NCBI GenBank assembly: GCA_910584685.1
Contig: CAJUAO010000006.1
Coordinates: forward strand, 62,001 to 126,000
Source: an uncultured Lachnospiraceae bacterium
GTDB lineage: Bacteria > Bacillota > Clostridia > Lachnospirales > Lachnospiraceae
Direction of reading: 5' to 3'
Length of the DNA: 64,000 nucleotides
The notes under the pieces were generated by a model. The model had not been told where the DNA came from, did no database searches, and saw only the letters and a program-made list of their open reading frames with translations. The translations under genes were made by a program, and so were the position numbers. Positions 51,891 through 59,885 of the stretch are shown here, piece by piece; the stretch's first letter is position 1, and every line of letters starts with the position of its first letter.

Positions 51891-54005
51891 ATGGCTATAG
51901 AAGAAATATCGCGTATACCGGTGGGGGATATGATGCTTGTATACGAGCAGGAAACTGATTCAAGGACAGTGGGCTTTTACATTATTCCCATGTCAATGAA
52001 TGACGAGGATAATAAGAAAAAGAAGTTTTACCGTATTAATTCCATGGTACAGCTTAAGCTGGTTGGGGATATTTATCCAAACTGTTATGGACACGGCTCA
52101 TCTATGCGTAACGGAGAGTCATCAAACCTTTTAGATTATGACAGTCAGGTAGTGGCGGAGACAGACGACGGAATAGTTATAAAGACATATCTTAAGGATA
52201 ACAGAGGCTGGGACGTAATCCATGAAGTGAGATACTACAGCGGTGACTTAAGCTTTGAGATGAAAAATATCATAACAAATAATTCTCCAAATGATATAAC
52301 CATGGAAATGATAAGCAGCTTTGAGCTTTCAAAGCTTTCTCCGTTCCTTGAGGGAGACGGACACGACAGTCTCTTAGTCCATAGGCTGAGAAGCAAGTGG
52401 AGCCATGAGGGAAGACTGCATACAGAGACAGTTGAGGACCTGCAGCTTGAGCCGTCCTGGTCTACATGGTCGGTAAGCTGTGAGAGATATGGTCAGACAG
52501 GCTCCATGCCTGTAAAGAAATTTTTCCCATTTATAGCTATTGAAGATACCAAAAATGAAGTTTTATGGGGAGTGCAGCTTGCCCATGAGGCTTCATGGCA
52601 GATGGAAATCTACAGGCAGGATGACGGACTTCACATATCAGGGGGACTTGCAGACAGAGAGTTTGGTCACTGGATGAAAACCTTAAAGCATGGAGAAACC
52701 TTTGAGACGCCTACCGCCATAGTCAGCACATGTAAGGGCGGCGGTATAGATATGATATGCCACAGACTGACACAGGCAGGTCAGAAGTATGCAGATAAGG
52801 CTCCCGAAAGCGAACAGCATCTTCCTATAATATTTAATGAGTATTGTACCACATGGGGAAATCCTTCACATGAAAATATATCAGGGATTGTAAATGCCAT
52901 TAAGGATAAGGGCTTTGAGTATTTTGTTATAGACTGCGGCTGGTTTAAGGAGGACGGAATACCTTGGGATATAAGCATGGGGGATTATAATGTTTCCCCG
53001 ACACTGTTTCCGGAGGGACTTGAAAAAACAGTGGAGCTTATAAAAGAAAATAACATGAAGCCGGGAATTTGGTTTGAGATTGACAATGTGGGACGTGCAG
53101 CTAAGGCTTATGAGGAGCAGAAGGAGCATTTCCTTACAAGAGACGGTTATCCTGTTACAACATACAGCAGACGCTTCTGGGATATGAACGACCCGTGGGT
53201 AGATAATTATCTTACGGAAAAAGTCATAGGTACATTAAATAAATATGGCTTTGAATACATGAAAATGGATTATAATGACACAATAGGCATTGGAGCTGAC
53301 GGCGCTGAGTCTCTTGGGGAAAAGCTTCGTCAGAATATGGAGGGCAGCGTAAATTTTGTGAGAAAGGTGAAGGAGCAGGTTCCGGGAATTATTCTTGAAA
53401 ACTGTTCGTCAGGAGGACATAAGCTTGAGCCTCTTATGATGGGTATATGCTCTATGGCGTCCTTTTCAGATGCCCATGAGACAGAGGAGATACCTATTGT
53501 TGCGGCAAATCTCCACAGGGCAATACTTCCACGTCAAAGCCAGATATGGGCTGTTATCAGAAGGACAGACAGCCTGAAGCGCATAGGATATTCTATTGCA
53601 AATACATTTCTTGGAAGAATGTGTCTGTCAGGTGACGTTACAGAGCTAAGTGACGAACAATGGGATGTGATTGACAGAGGTATATCATTCTACAGGGAAA
53701 TTGCGCCTATCATTAAGTATGGCTACACATACAGGGTGGGAGCGAAAATAACAAGCGAGAGACATCCTCATGGCTGGCAGGGAGTTATCAGAGTGGGAGA
53801 GAACGGCGAGGCATATGTGCTTATCCATATGTTTTACGGTGAGCTGCCTGATACTATTGATATTGCACTTCCAAAGGATTGTCCGCAGAATATAGCAAAT
53901 ATATATTCTGATGTGAAGGATGCGGATATAACCGTAGAGAACGGCGTGTTAAGGTATAAGCCTACAGATGTAATGAGAGCCGTAGCGGTGCGGTTAACAA
54001 GGTAG
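51891..54005 (+). CDS. Alpha-galactosidase, GH36
   Basis: Retaining alpha-galactosidase, no signal peptide, so probably cytoplasmic and acting on imported oligosaccharides. In 704 residues: N-terminal beta-supersandwich (1-300), TIM barrel with FVIDCGWF and GIWFEIDNVG, nucleophile D460 in MKMDYND, acid/base D527 in SFSDAHE, and a C-terminal beta-domain. GGAAAGGAG precedes the ATG. It has its own promoter after the transport-locus terminator. Variation around the barrel strands means another alpha-linked galactoside substrate is possible. Confidence 0.85.
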   Translation: MAIEEISRIPVGDMMLVYEQETDSRTVGFYIIPMSMNDEDNKKKKFYRINSMVQLKLVGDIYPNCYGHGSSMRNGESSNLLDYDSQVVAETDDGIVIKTYLKDNRGWDVIHEVRYYSGDLSFEMKNIITNNSPNDITMEMISSFELSKLSPFLEGDGHDSLLVHRLRSKWSHEGRLHTETVEDLQLEPSWSTWSVSCERYGQTGSMPVKKFFPFIAIEDTKNEVLWGVQLAHEASWQMEIYRQDDGLHISGGLADREFGHWMKTLKHGETFETPTAIVSTCKGGGIDMICHRLTQAGQKYADKAPESEQHLPIIFNEYCTTWGNPSHENISGIVNAIKDKGFEYFVIDCGWFKEDGIPWDISMGDYNVSPTLFPEGLEKTVELIKENNMKPGIWFEIDNVGRAAKAYEEQKEHFLTRDGYPVTTYSRRFWDMNDPWVDNYLTEKVIGTLNKYGFEYMKMDYNDTIGIGADGAESLGEKLRQNMEGSVNFVRKVKEQVPGIILENCSSGGHKLEPLMMGICSMASFSDAHETEEIPIVAANLHRAILPRQSQIWAVIRRTDSLKRIGYSIANTFLGRMCLSGDVTELSDEQWDVIDRGISFYREIAPIIKYGYTYRVGAKITSERHPHGWQGVIRVGENGEAYVLIHMFYGELPDTIDIALPKDCPQNIANIYSDVKDADITVENGVLRYKPTDVMRAVAVRLTR

Positions 54006-54153
54006 AATACAAAAAAGGAATTTGTAAACAGCTTATTAATACAGCCTTTTTGTGAAAATGCTGCTTTTAGAGGATAAATTATCTTGAAAGTAAAAAGTCT
54101 TATGAAAAACTTTATTATAACTTAAAAATATCTTTATTAGAAAGGAAAATAAT

Positions 54154-55824
54154 ATGAAACACAACAATTTTTATGTAAGACCATATGTGAAGAACTGGAA
54201 TAATCCTGAATCAGACAGTCTGCACCTAGAGTACAGCTATGACAAGGAAACATGGTACAGTCTTAATGGCAATAACGGTATTCTTTTTGCAAAGGGCGGC
54301 TTGGGAAGAATGACAGAGCCGCAGATAGTAAAGGAAGGAGAGGATAAGTTTAAGGTGTATGCAAAGGATGCCCTTGACAGCTCCAAGACATATGTATATG
54401 AGACAAGTGACCTTATTAACTACAGCGACGAGAAAGTCGAGGAAACTGCAAAAATCAAAGACTATACAAAGCCAAATGACATTGTTGAAATATCAAAGGA
54501 GCTATTGGACAAGCTTAACAATGTTTTCGGAAAGCCTGAGCCTGTAGTTATAGAAAGCGTAGAGAATGTAACTGTGGAGGTAAAGGCAGGAGAGCCGGCA
54601 GAGCTGCCAAAAAAGGTTATGGTAACATATTCTAACGGCATGAAGGAGGAGAAAAGCGCTTCATGGGAGGCTGTGGATACAGCTACAGCCGGAACAAAGA
54701 CCGTAAAGGGTACTGTTTCAGAAAGATTTTATTTAAATCCTCTTATTTACCACAGAGCCGACCCATGTATATATAAGCATACAGACGGAACCTATTACTT
54801 TGTTGCTTCCTATACTGATGATGAGCATAATCTTGTGGGAGAGTACCAGTACAGATATATTCTTTTAAGAAAAGCATCCTCCCTTGAGGATTTAGCAGAC
54901 AATTCAGGAAGATATGAGGAGAGGTGTGTATTTACAAAGGCTCCTGTGGCAGGAAATAACAGCCCTCATATCTGGGCTCCGGAATTTCACTTTATAAACG
55001 GTGATTTTTATATTTATTTTACTACCTGTATAGACGATAACGACTGCTGGTCAATAAGGCCTCACGTTATGAGATGCCAGGGTGACCCTATGAAGGACGA
55101 GTGGGAGGTTATAGGACGCGTACAGACTACTACTACAGATTCTATTGCATTTACGGAATTTTCTTTAGACCACACAGTGCTTCAGCATAAGGGAGAGCTT
55201 TACTTCTTCTGGGCAGAAAAGCATCCGAAGGTGGTTGGCGCAAATGTAGGGGGAGATTATGATGAAAATGCAGTACAGGTAAATTCAGACATTTATGTTG
55301 CAAAAATGGTAAATCCATGGACAATAGATTCAAGCAGAATTTGCAAGGTAGTAGAGCCGGAATATAATTGGGAGCTTCACGGATTTCCTGTATGTGAGGG
55401 ACCTGCTGTTTTAGTAAGAAACGGAAAGGTCTTTATGGCATATTCCGCAAGCGGTACGGACGCCCTTTATTGCATGGGTATGTGTACGGCAGACGCAGAT
55501 GCGGACTTGTTAGAGCCAAAGAGCTGGACAAAGTCGCCGTATCCAGTATTCCAAAGCTCACGCGAGACAGGACAGTACGGACCGGGACACAACAGCTTCA
55601 CTTATGATGACGAGGGAAATGATATTATAGTATATCATGCAAGACAGGAGGAAAGATATCTTGTTGACCCGGGCTATCAACCGCTTTATGATGCAGGAAG
55701 AAACGCATGTCTTTCAAGGGTATATTGGAATCCTGACGGAACGCCTAATTTTTCAGTACCATTCCCAAGCGGAGAGCCAAAGGAGGTAAAGACAGAGTTT
55801 ACGGCTACGGTTGTAGTGAAATAA
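54154..55824 (+). CDS. GH43-type glycosidase with internal Ig-like domain
   Basis: 556 residues. The beta-propeller has catalytic candidates D203 (HRADPCIY), D339 (FSLDHTVL) and E415 (CEGPAV), in GH43 order and spacing; arabinofuranosidase or galactosidase activity is likely. Before it is an Ig-like bacterial domain (about 135-190, VTVEVKAGEPAELPKKVMVTYSNG), and before that about 110 residues that look like part of another propeller. There is no signal peptide, though Ig-like domains are normally extracellular. AAAGGAAA precedes the ATG. It is 148 bp after GH36, probably the same function group. Confidence 0.8.
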   Translation: MKHNNFYVRPYVKNWNNPESDSLHLEYSYDKETWYSLNGNNGILFAKGGLGRMTEPQIVKEGEDKFKVYAKDALDSSKTYVYETSDLINYSDEKVEETAKIKDYTKPNDIVEISKELLDKLNNVFGKPEPVVIESVENVTVEVKAGEPAELPKKVMVTYSNGMKEEKSASWEAVDTATAGTKTVKGTVSERFYLNPLIYHRADPCIYKHTDGTYYFVASYTDDEHNLVGEYQYRYILLRKASSLEDLADNSGRYEERCVFTKAPVAGNNSPHIWAPEFHFINGDFYIYFTTCIDDNDCWSIRPHVMRCQGDPMKDEWEVIGRVQTTTTDSIAFTEFSLDHTVLQHKGELYFFWAEKHPKVVGANVGGDYDENAVQVNSDIYVAKMVNPWTIDSSRICKVVEPEYNWELHGFPVCEGPAVLVRNGKVFMAYSASGTDALYCMGMCTADADADLLEPKSWTKSPYPVFQSSRETGQYGPGHNSFTYDDEGNDIIVYHARQEERYLVDPGYQPLYDAGRNACLSRVYWNPDGTPNFSVPFPSGEPKEVKTEFTATVVVK

Positions 55825-55909
55825 TAATTTGTACGTTAAAAATATGTTTTTTCTCACATGGAATCCGGGTATGTCCCATTAAAAGGCTCTAGGAAGCGGA
55901 ATGGGGAGG

Positions 55910-56151
55910 GCTTAAGGGGAGGCAGGCAGCTAAATATAATTTTTTAAAGCTTCGGAACATGGAAGAAATTCTATCAACAAAATACCGCCACCTTCTAAGC
56001 TGCGAGCGTAACTCGCAAGGGGCTAAAGAGCAAGCCCCCTGCTCAGACAGACGCTCTACGCTAAGAAGCTGACGGTATTTCGTTGATGAATTTCTAACCA
56101 TATTCCTCAATGCTTTAAAAAATTATATTTAGCTGCCCTGCCGTCCCAAGC
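55910..56151. repeat. Large fold-back (inverted repeat) element
   Basis: Arms at about 55910-56000 and 56061-56151 are imperfect inverse copies. The outer 30 bp from GGCAGG to TTTAAAGC differ only by one inserted base, and the inner 50 bp match with scattered changes. The centre (56001-56060) holds nested hairpins (TGCGAG/CTCGCA, GGGGCT/AGCCCC). It lies between convergent genes and touches the stop of the minus-strand gene. Apart from a weak hairpin, 55825-55909 holds nothing I can name. Confidence 0.75.
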
Positions 56152-56156
56152 TCACT

Positions 56157-57911
56157 TTATTCTCTCATTCTGAATACAGCCATAAGTAAATCAACAGGCC
56201 TTACATCCTCAAGCCAAAGCTCATATTTATGAGAATTTGACAATATTGTATCTATGCTTCCGGCAAATAGATTCTTAACAAGCTCCTTACAAATTACGGA
56301 CAGTTCAGTGGTTTTATCATCCTTTGCAAGCAGCCGTTCAAGTAAATATGTTAAGCTGTTAATCTGCCCGTCTGAGATAATGGCTGTTATCTTTGTGATA
56401 TCAGCCGTATAATCATTGATTTTAATATAACGCGCATTTTCGATTTGTACACATTCTGTAAAGAAAAAATCATTATACGGGGTTTTAAACTCAGAGCTTC
56501 TTTTCCTAATCCAGCAATAATCCGTGTAAGCAGGTAAATTATTAACGCTGTCAATATCAAACACCGGTTTAATATTTCTCTCTACAAACTCAGTCTTATC
56601 CTTAGCTATATAATCTTCCATAAGGATAACGGTATCGGCGTATCTTAAATATTCACCGGAGCCGCCTATAACAAGCAGGGTAGATATTCCCATTTGTTTA
56701 AGCTCTGTTATACGGCTGGTAAAGGGAATTATAGGCTCCTTTTTAACAAGTCTTTGCATATTTGAATCTCTTATCATAAAGTTTGCTGCGCTTGTATCTT
56801 CATCAATCATTAGAAGTCTGCATTCTCCATATATGGCCTCTATTATGTTTGCAGCCTGAGACACGCTCCCGCTTGCCTTTGGAGTGTGAAAGCTGTGAAT
56901 GCTTTCACTTCCCGGGATATACGTAAAAAATGGAGAAAGGTCTGTATTGTTTATATATCTTCCATCCTCCGCATATATTTTACATGCGCTTTCATCAGCG
57001 ATTACATATTCCCTCCCATCTCCTGAAACGTGATTGTATATGCCCGCTTCTATGGCATTAAGCAGGGTGCTTTTTCCCGAATATGCGCCTCCGGTAATTA
57101 CGGTAATTCCTCTGGGTATACCCATTCCGGTTATTATATTGTCAGGTGACAGCTTTATTTTAACCTGTAATGGTGCAGGAGAAATAAAAGGTATTGCATT
57201 TTTCATGGGTGCGTCAGACTCTCCGTCCCGGGGAAAAATACTTCCGTTTCCGACAAACGCCGTAAGATTGTTTTCCTTTAGGTATTTTCTGATTGTCATC
57301 TGATTTTTATATAAGCATATATGAGCCTGCAGCTTTAATGTATCTATAGCCTTTAGCCTTTCATAAATAAGCTCAATAATAGCCCTGACAGCGCGAAATG
57401 CGCTTTTGCCGTTGAGATTTACTTCATTTATCAACGGTGCGCTAAAATGTATTTTTATCCGAAATGCCTTCTTTTCTTCAATGTAAATACAGCCGTTTCT
57501 TTTTTGGATTATGGAATTTACCTCTTGGGCTGAAAACTCCGGCTTTTCTCTTGAGCTTTTCTTATCATTTTTATATTCCGCTGATAATTCGTTTATATGG
57601 CTTGAAATATTTCTTAAAATAAAATCCTCATAAGGGATTAGGTAAGTGTTTTCTTGTAAATTATCCATATTTTCTAAAATAATAAGCTGTTGCGGAACGA
57701 AAACATAAATAATCATTTTTTCAACAGTTCTGAGGCCTGTTCCCTGAAAGCTGAAGGACAGTTCGTTGTAGTTAAAAATCTTTTCATCTTCAACAGGCTG
57801 CATGGAGCTGCTGATACTGCTTATATAAACCTGTCGGTCTGTGTAAAGCTTTTGTAAATACTCTTTTCTCTGCGTGTGGCCTGAAATAATTAATTTCTTA
57901 AATTTGTTCAT
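56157..57911 (-). CDS. Predicted ATPase of the ABC class (COG3044 type)
   Basis: 584 residues. Walker A GGAYSGKST, then NHVSGDGREYVIADESACKI, PKASGSVSQAANIIEA (signature-like), LLMIDEDTSAANFMIRD (Walker B) and LVIGGSGEYLRYADTVI are hallmarks of this soluble family, which is related to trypanosome MRB1590. It is probably RNA- or translation-linked; no transporter domain is present. The ATG at 57911 has AGAGAGGT upstream; a longer frame to 58046 runs through a terminator-like hairpin. It is expressed from 58249 through a 300-nt structured leader. Confidence 0.85.
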   Translation of the reverse strand: MNKFKKLIISGHTQRKEYLQKLYTDRQVYISSISSSMQPVEDEKIFNYNELSFSFQGTGLRTVEKMIIYVFVPQQLIILENMDNLQENTYLIPYEDFILRNISSHINELSAEYKNDKKSSREKPEFSAQEVNSIIQKRNGCIYIEEKKAFRIKIHFSAPLINEVNLNGKSAFRAVRAIIELIYERLKAIDTLKLQAHICLYKNQMTIRKYLKENNLTAFVGNGSIFPRDGESDAPMKNAIPFISPAPLQVKIKLSPDNIITGMGIPRGITVITGGAYSGKSTLLNAIEAGIYNHVSGDGREYVIADESACKIYAEDGRYINNTDLSPFFTYIPGSESIHSFHTPKASGSVSQAANIIEAIYGECRLLMIDEDTSAANFMIRDSNMQRLVKKEPIIPFTSRITELKQMGISTLLVIGGSGEYLRYADTVILMEDYIAKDKTEFVERNIKPVFDIDSVNNLPAYTDYCWIRKRSSEFKTPYNDFFFTECVQIENARYIKINDYTADITKITAIISDGQINSLTYLLERLLAKDDKTTELSVICKELVKNLFAGSIDTILSNSHKYELWLEDVRPVDLLMAVFRMRE

Positions 57912-57975
57912 AAATACCTCTCTTAAAATATTTTCCTTTTTGTTTTTTATAGAAAATATTGCAGCGTAAAAGAAC

Positions 57976-58001
57976 AAAAAAGCATACCAATAACGGCATG
58001 C
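57976..58001 (-). terminator. Terminator-like hairpin in the ATPase leader
   Basis: Read on the minus strand: GCATGCC (58001-57995), loop GTTATT, GGTATGC (57988-57982), then six T residues (57981-57976). It lies 65 bp before the ATPase start, so read-through is required. Confidence 0.6.
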
Positions 58002-58037
58002 CCTAACCACATTATAATTATTTAATTTCATAAAGCT

Positions 58038-58110
58038 GATATGCAAAATCTGTTATACAAAAATTTGATATGCAAAAGCTATTTTGCAAAATCCGCTATG
58101 CAAAAGCTGC
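58038..58110 (-). repeat. Tandem 14-15-nt repeats in the ATPase leader
   Basis: Five to six degenerate units of ATGCAAAAGC-type (plus strand: ATGCAAAATC, ATACAAAAAT, ATGCAAAAGC, TTGCAAAATC, ATGCAAAAGC, ACGCAGATAG). Several are partly self-complementary. Too short and direct to be CRISPR. Confidence 0.6.
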
Positions 58111-58178
58111 TACGCAGATAGAGAAATTAAAATAGTGGTTAATATAACATCCGACTTATATAATCCTGTTCTTGTCAT
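58110..58178 (-). CDS. Putative 22-aa leader peptide
   Basis: The ATG at 58178 has AGAGGTGG 6-7 nt upstream, on a transcript from the 58249 promoter. The peptide begins MTRTGLYKSD and ends ILISLSA, then TAG. Its start region (58187-58177) pairs with its own codons (58145-58135). It may control read-through into the ATPase gene; coding is not proven. Confidence 0.35.
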   Translation of the reverse strand: MTRTGLYKSDVILTTILISLSA

Positions 58179-58187
58179 ATTAACCAC
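58135..58187 (-). promoter_or_regulatory. 11-bp inverted repeat covering the leader-peptide start
   Basis: GTGGTTAATAT and ATATTAACCAC match perfectly, 31 nt apart. In the minus-strand RNA the first arm contains the ribosome binding site end and AUG. A further GUGGUUA copy (58009-58003) precedes the terminator and could compete for the second arm. Confidence 0.55.
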
Positions 58188-58220
58188 CTCTTTTCCTATA
58201 CCTGCAATATTCTGCGTATA

Positions 58221-58249
58221 ATGATAGCATATGAAGATAAGTTAGTCAA
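58221..58249 (-). promoter_or_regulatory. Promoter of the COG3044 ATPase transcript
   Basis: On the minus strand TTGACT (58249-58244), 17 bp, TATCAT (58226-58221). Start expected near 58214. Confidence 0.7.
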
Positions 58250-58346
58250 GAATTAAAAATTTCAGATACATGTTACATAAAAACTTCAGAGGAATGTTAC
58301 TATTATGTAAAAAAGGAAAAGCAGGCTAGTTCAATTAATAATTTAG

Positions 58347-58375
58347 TTACAGGTAATAGTAACATATGATATAAT
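58347..58375 (+). promoter_or_regulatory. Promoter of the tldD operon
   Basis: TTACAG (58347-58352), 17 bp, TATAAT (58370-58375). GTTAC (58346-58350) and GTAAC (58359-58363) form a dyad inside it, and two more TGTTAC motifs lie upstream (about 58269 and 58295). Confidence 0.55.
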
Positions 58376-58394
58376 TATTCCATTGAAAGCAGAA

Positions 58395-58493
58395 AATTGC
58401 AGGCTTGCGTCCGCATGGCATCCGCAAATCTGTAAGCGCAGCCGTGCTTTGCGCAGCCGTGCTTTGCGCATATAAAGCCATGCAGAAATGAGG
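58395..58493 (+). repeat. Dispersed structured repeat R1, copy b
   Basis: Shares both ends with 2999-3082 and contains an extra 15-bp tandem duplication (AGCCGTGCTTTGCGC twice). It forms most of the tldD 5' leader, and its right end (ATGAGG) lies at the ribosome binding position. Confidence 0.7.
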
Positions 58494-58498
58494 TAAAA

Positions 58499-59884
58499 AT
58501 GTTAGAAGATTTATTGGCAGAGAAAACGGCTCTATTTGAAACGGGCGTACATACGGAGCTGCGGGCCCATGAAAACCGTGGCAGAGGCGTAGCTTTAAAT
58601 CAGGGAAATCTTGTGGAAAATAACCGGATAGAGGTATCAGGCGTTTGCGCAAGAGCCTACAAAAACGGCGTTTACGGATTATCTGCATCAGCAGAGTATT
58701 CCGGTGACAAGATTGAAGCGGTGCTTCGCGCAGCTACTGAAAATGCTTTATTTATGGATAAAAGAATAAATAAAGGCAAGGGTATGATACCGGTGATAAC
58801 GCCGGGGTATGTTAAGCTTAACAAGGATATTATAGATACACAGCAGAAAAGAATAATAGAGTTATGTAAGGAAACGGATAATTATATAGCAAAAAAATAT
58901 ACGGATATTTCCAGCAGGCTTGTAACATATTCAGAGGATTCCATGGAAAAGATACTTTACACATCTGACGGCTATAACGGACATACTACCTTGCCAAGGT
59001 GCTATATATTTATTACCATGTGCGCGGAAACAAAGGAGGGAAAGCCTGTTGAGCATTTTGCGGCAATAGGGGGCTATGGAAGCTTTGACGACAACTTTTC
59101 AAATCATGAGCATATTTATGAAAGGATTGATAAGCTGCACAAAGAGTTAATGGATAAGAGAGAGGGAGTATATCCCGAGGCAGGCTATAAGACAGTTATT
59201 CTGGGAGGAATGATGTCAGGAATGCTTTCCCACGAGGCTGTGGGACACACTGTTGAGGCGGACTTAGTACTTGGCGGCTCAGTGGCGGCGTCAGCCCTTA
59301 ATGAAAGAGTTGCATCAGAGAAGGTAAGTCTTGTGGATTTCGCCCATACTGCCTTTGGCAAACCGACACCCCTGCCTGTATATCTTGACGATGAGGGCGT
59401 ACCGGCGGAGGATGCTGTTCTTATAAAGGACGGGATACTGACAGGATACATGAATAACAGGGAAAGCGCCATGCATTTTGGAATGAAGCCCTTGGGAAAT
59501 GCAAGAGCCTATAGCTTTTCAAGCGAGCCTCTTGTAAGAATGAGGAATACAAGCATACTTCCGGGAACAGACAAGCTTGAGGATATGATAGCTTCTGTTG
59601 ACGACGGCTACTATCTGCTTCAATCCCAGAACGGTCAGGCAGATTTGACAGGTGAGTTTATGTTTGGCGTATCTATGGGATATGAAATAAAAAAGGGTAA
59701 AATAGGACGGGCGCTGCTTGATACAACCGTTACAGGCGTAGCTTTCGATATGCTTAAAACAGTTGATATGGTTTCAGATAAGGTTATATGGTCAAGCTCA
59801 GGCTATTGCGGTAAAAAACAGCCAATGCCGGTAGGTATGGGAGGTCCGGCCCTCCGATGTAAAATAATGATGGGAGGCAGGTAA
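58499..59884 (+). CDS. tldD: TldD metalloprotease subunit
   Basis: Catalytic half of the TldD/TldE protease, which degrades unfolded or leader-type peptides. The zinc motif HEAVGH is at residues 245-250 (HExxxH form), followed by GSVAASALNERVASEKV and the family C-terminus. 461 residues is usual. Its ribosome binding site GAGG comes from the R1 repeat end. The tldE-like gene starts 2 bp after the stop. No RiPP precursor is next to it, so the substrate is unknown. Confidence 0.92.
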   Translation: MLEDLLAEKTALFETGVHTELRAHENRGRGVALNQGNLVENNRIEVSGVCARAYKNGVYGLSASAEYSGDKIEAVLRAATENALFMDKRINKGKGMIPVITPGYVKLNKDIIDTQQKRIIELCKETDNYIAKKYTDISSRLVTYSEDSMEKILYTSDGYNGHTTLPRCYIFITMCAETKEGKPVEHFAAIGGYGSFDDNFSNHEHIYERIDKLHKELMDKREGVYPEAGYKTVILGGMMSGMLSHEAVGHTVEADLVLGGSVAASALNERVASEKVSLVDFAHTAFGKPTPLPVYLDDEGVPAEDAVLIKDGILTGYMNNRESAMHFGMKPLGNARAYSFSSEPLVRMRNTSILPGTDKLEDMIASVDDGYYLLQSQNGQADLTGEFMFGVSMGYEIKKGKIGRALLDTTVTGVAFDMLKTVDMVSDKVIWSSSGYCGKKQPMPVGMGGPALRCKIMMGGR

Positions 59885-59885
59885 A

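Noticed and set aside
57912..58046. N-terminal extension of the COG3044 ATPase
   Set aside because: It crosses the terminator-like hairpin and lacks a ribosome binding site, while AGAGAGGT marks 57911.
58038..58110. Possible CRISPR or phage-type iteron array
   Set aside because: Units of 14-15 bp have no spacers, and no cas or replication gene is near.
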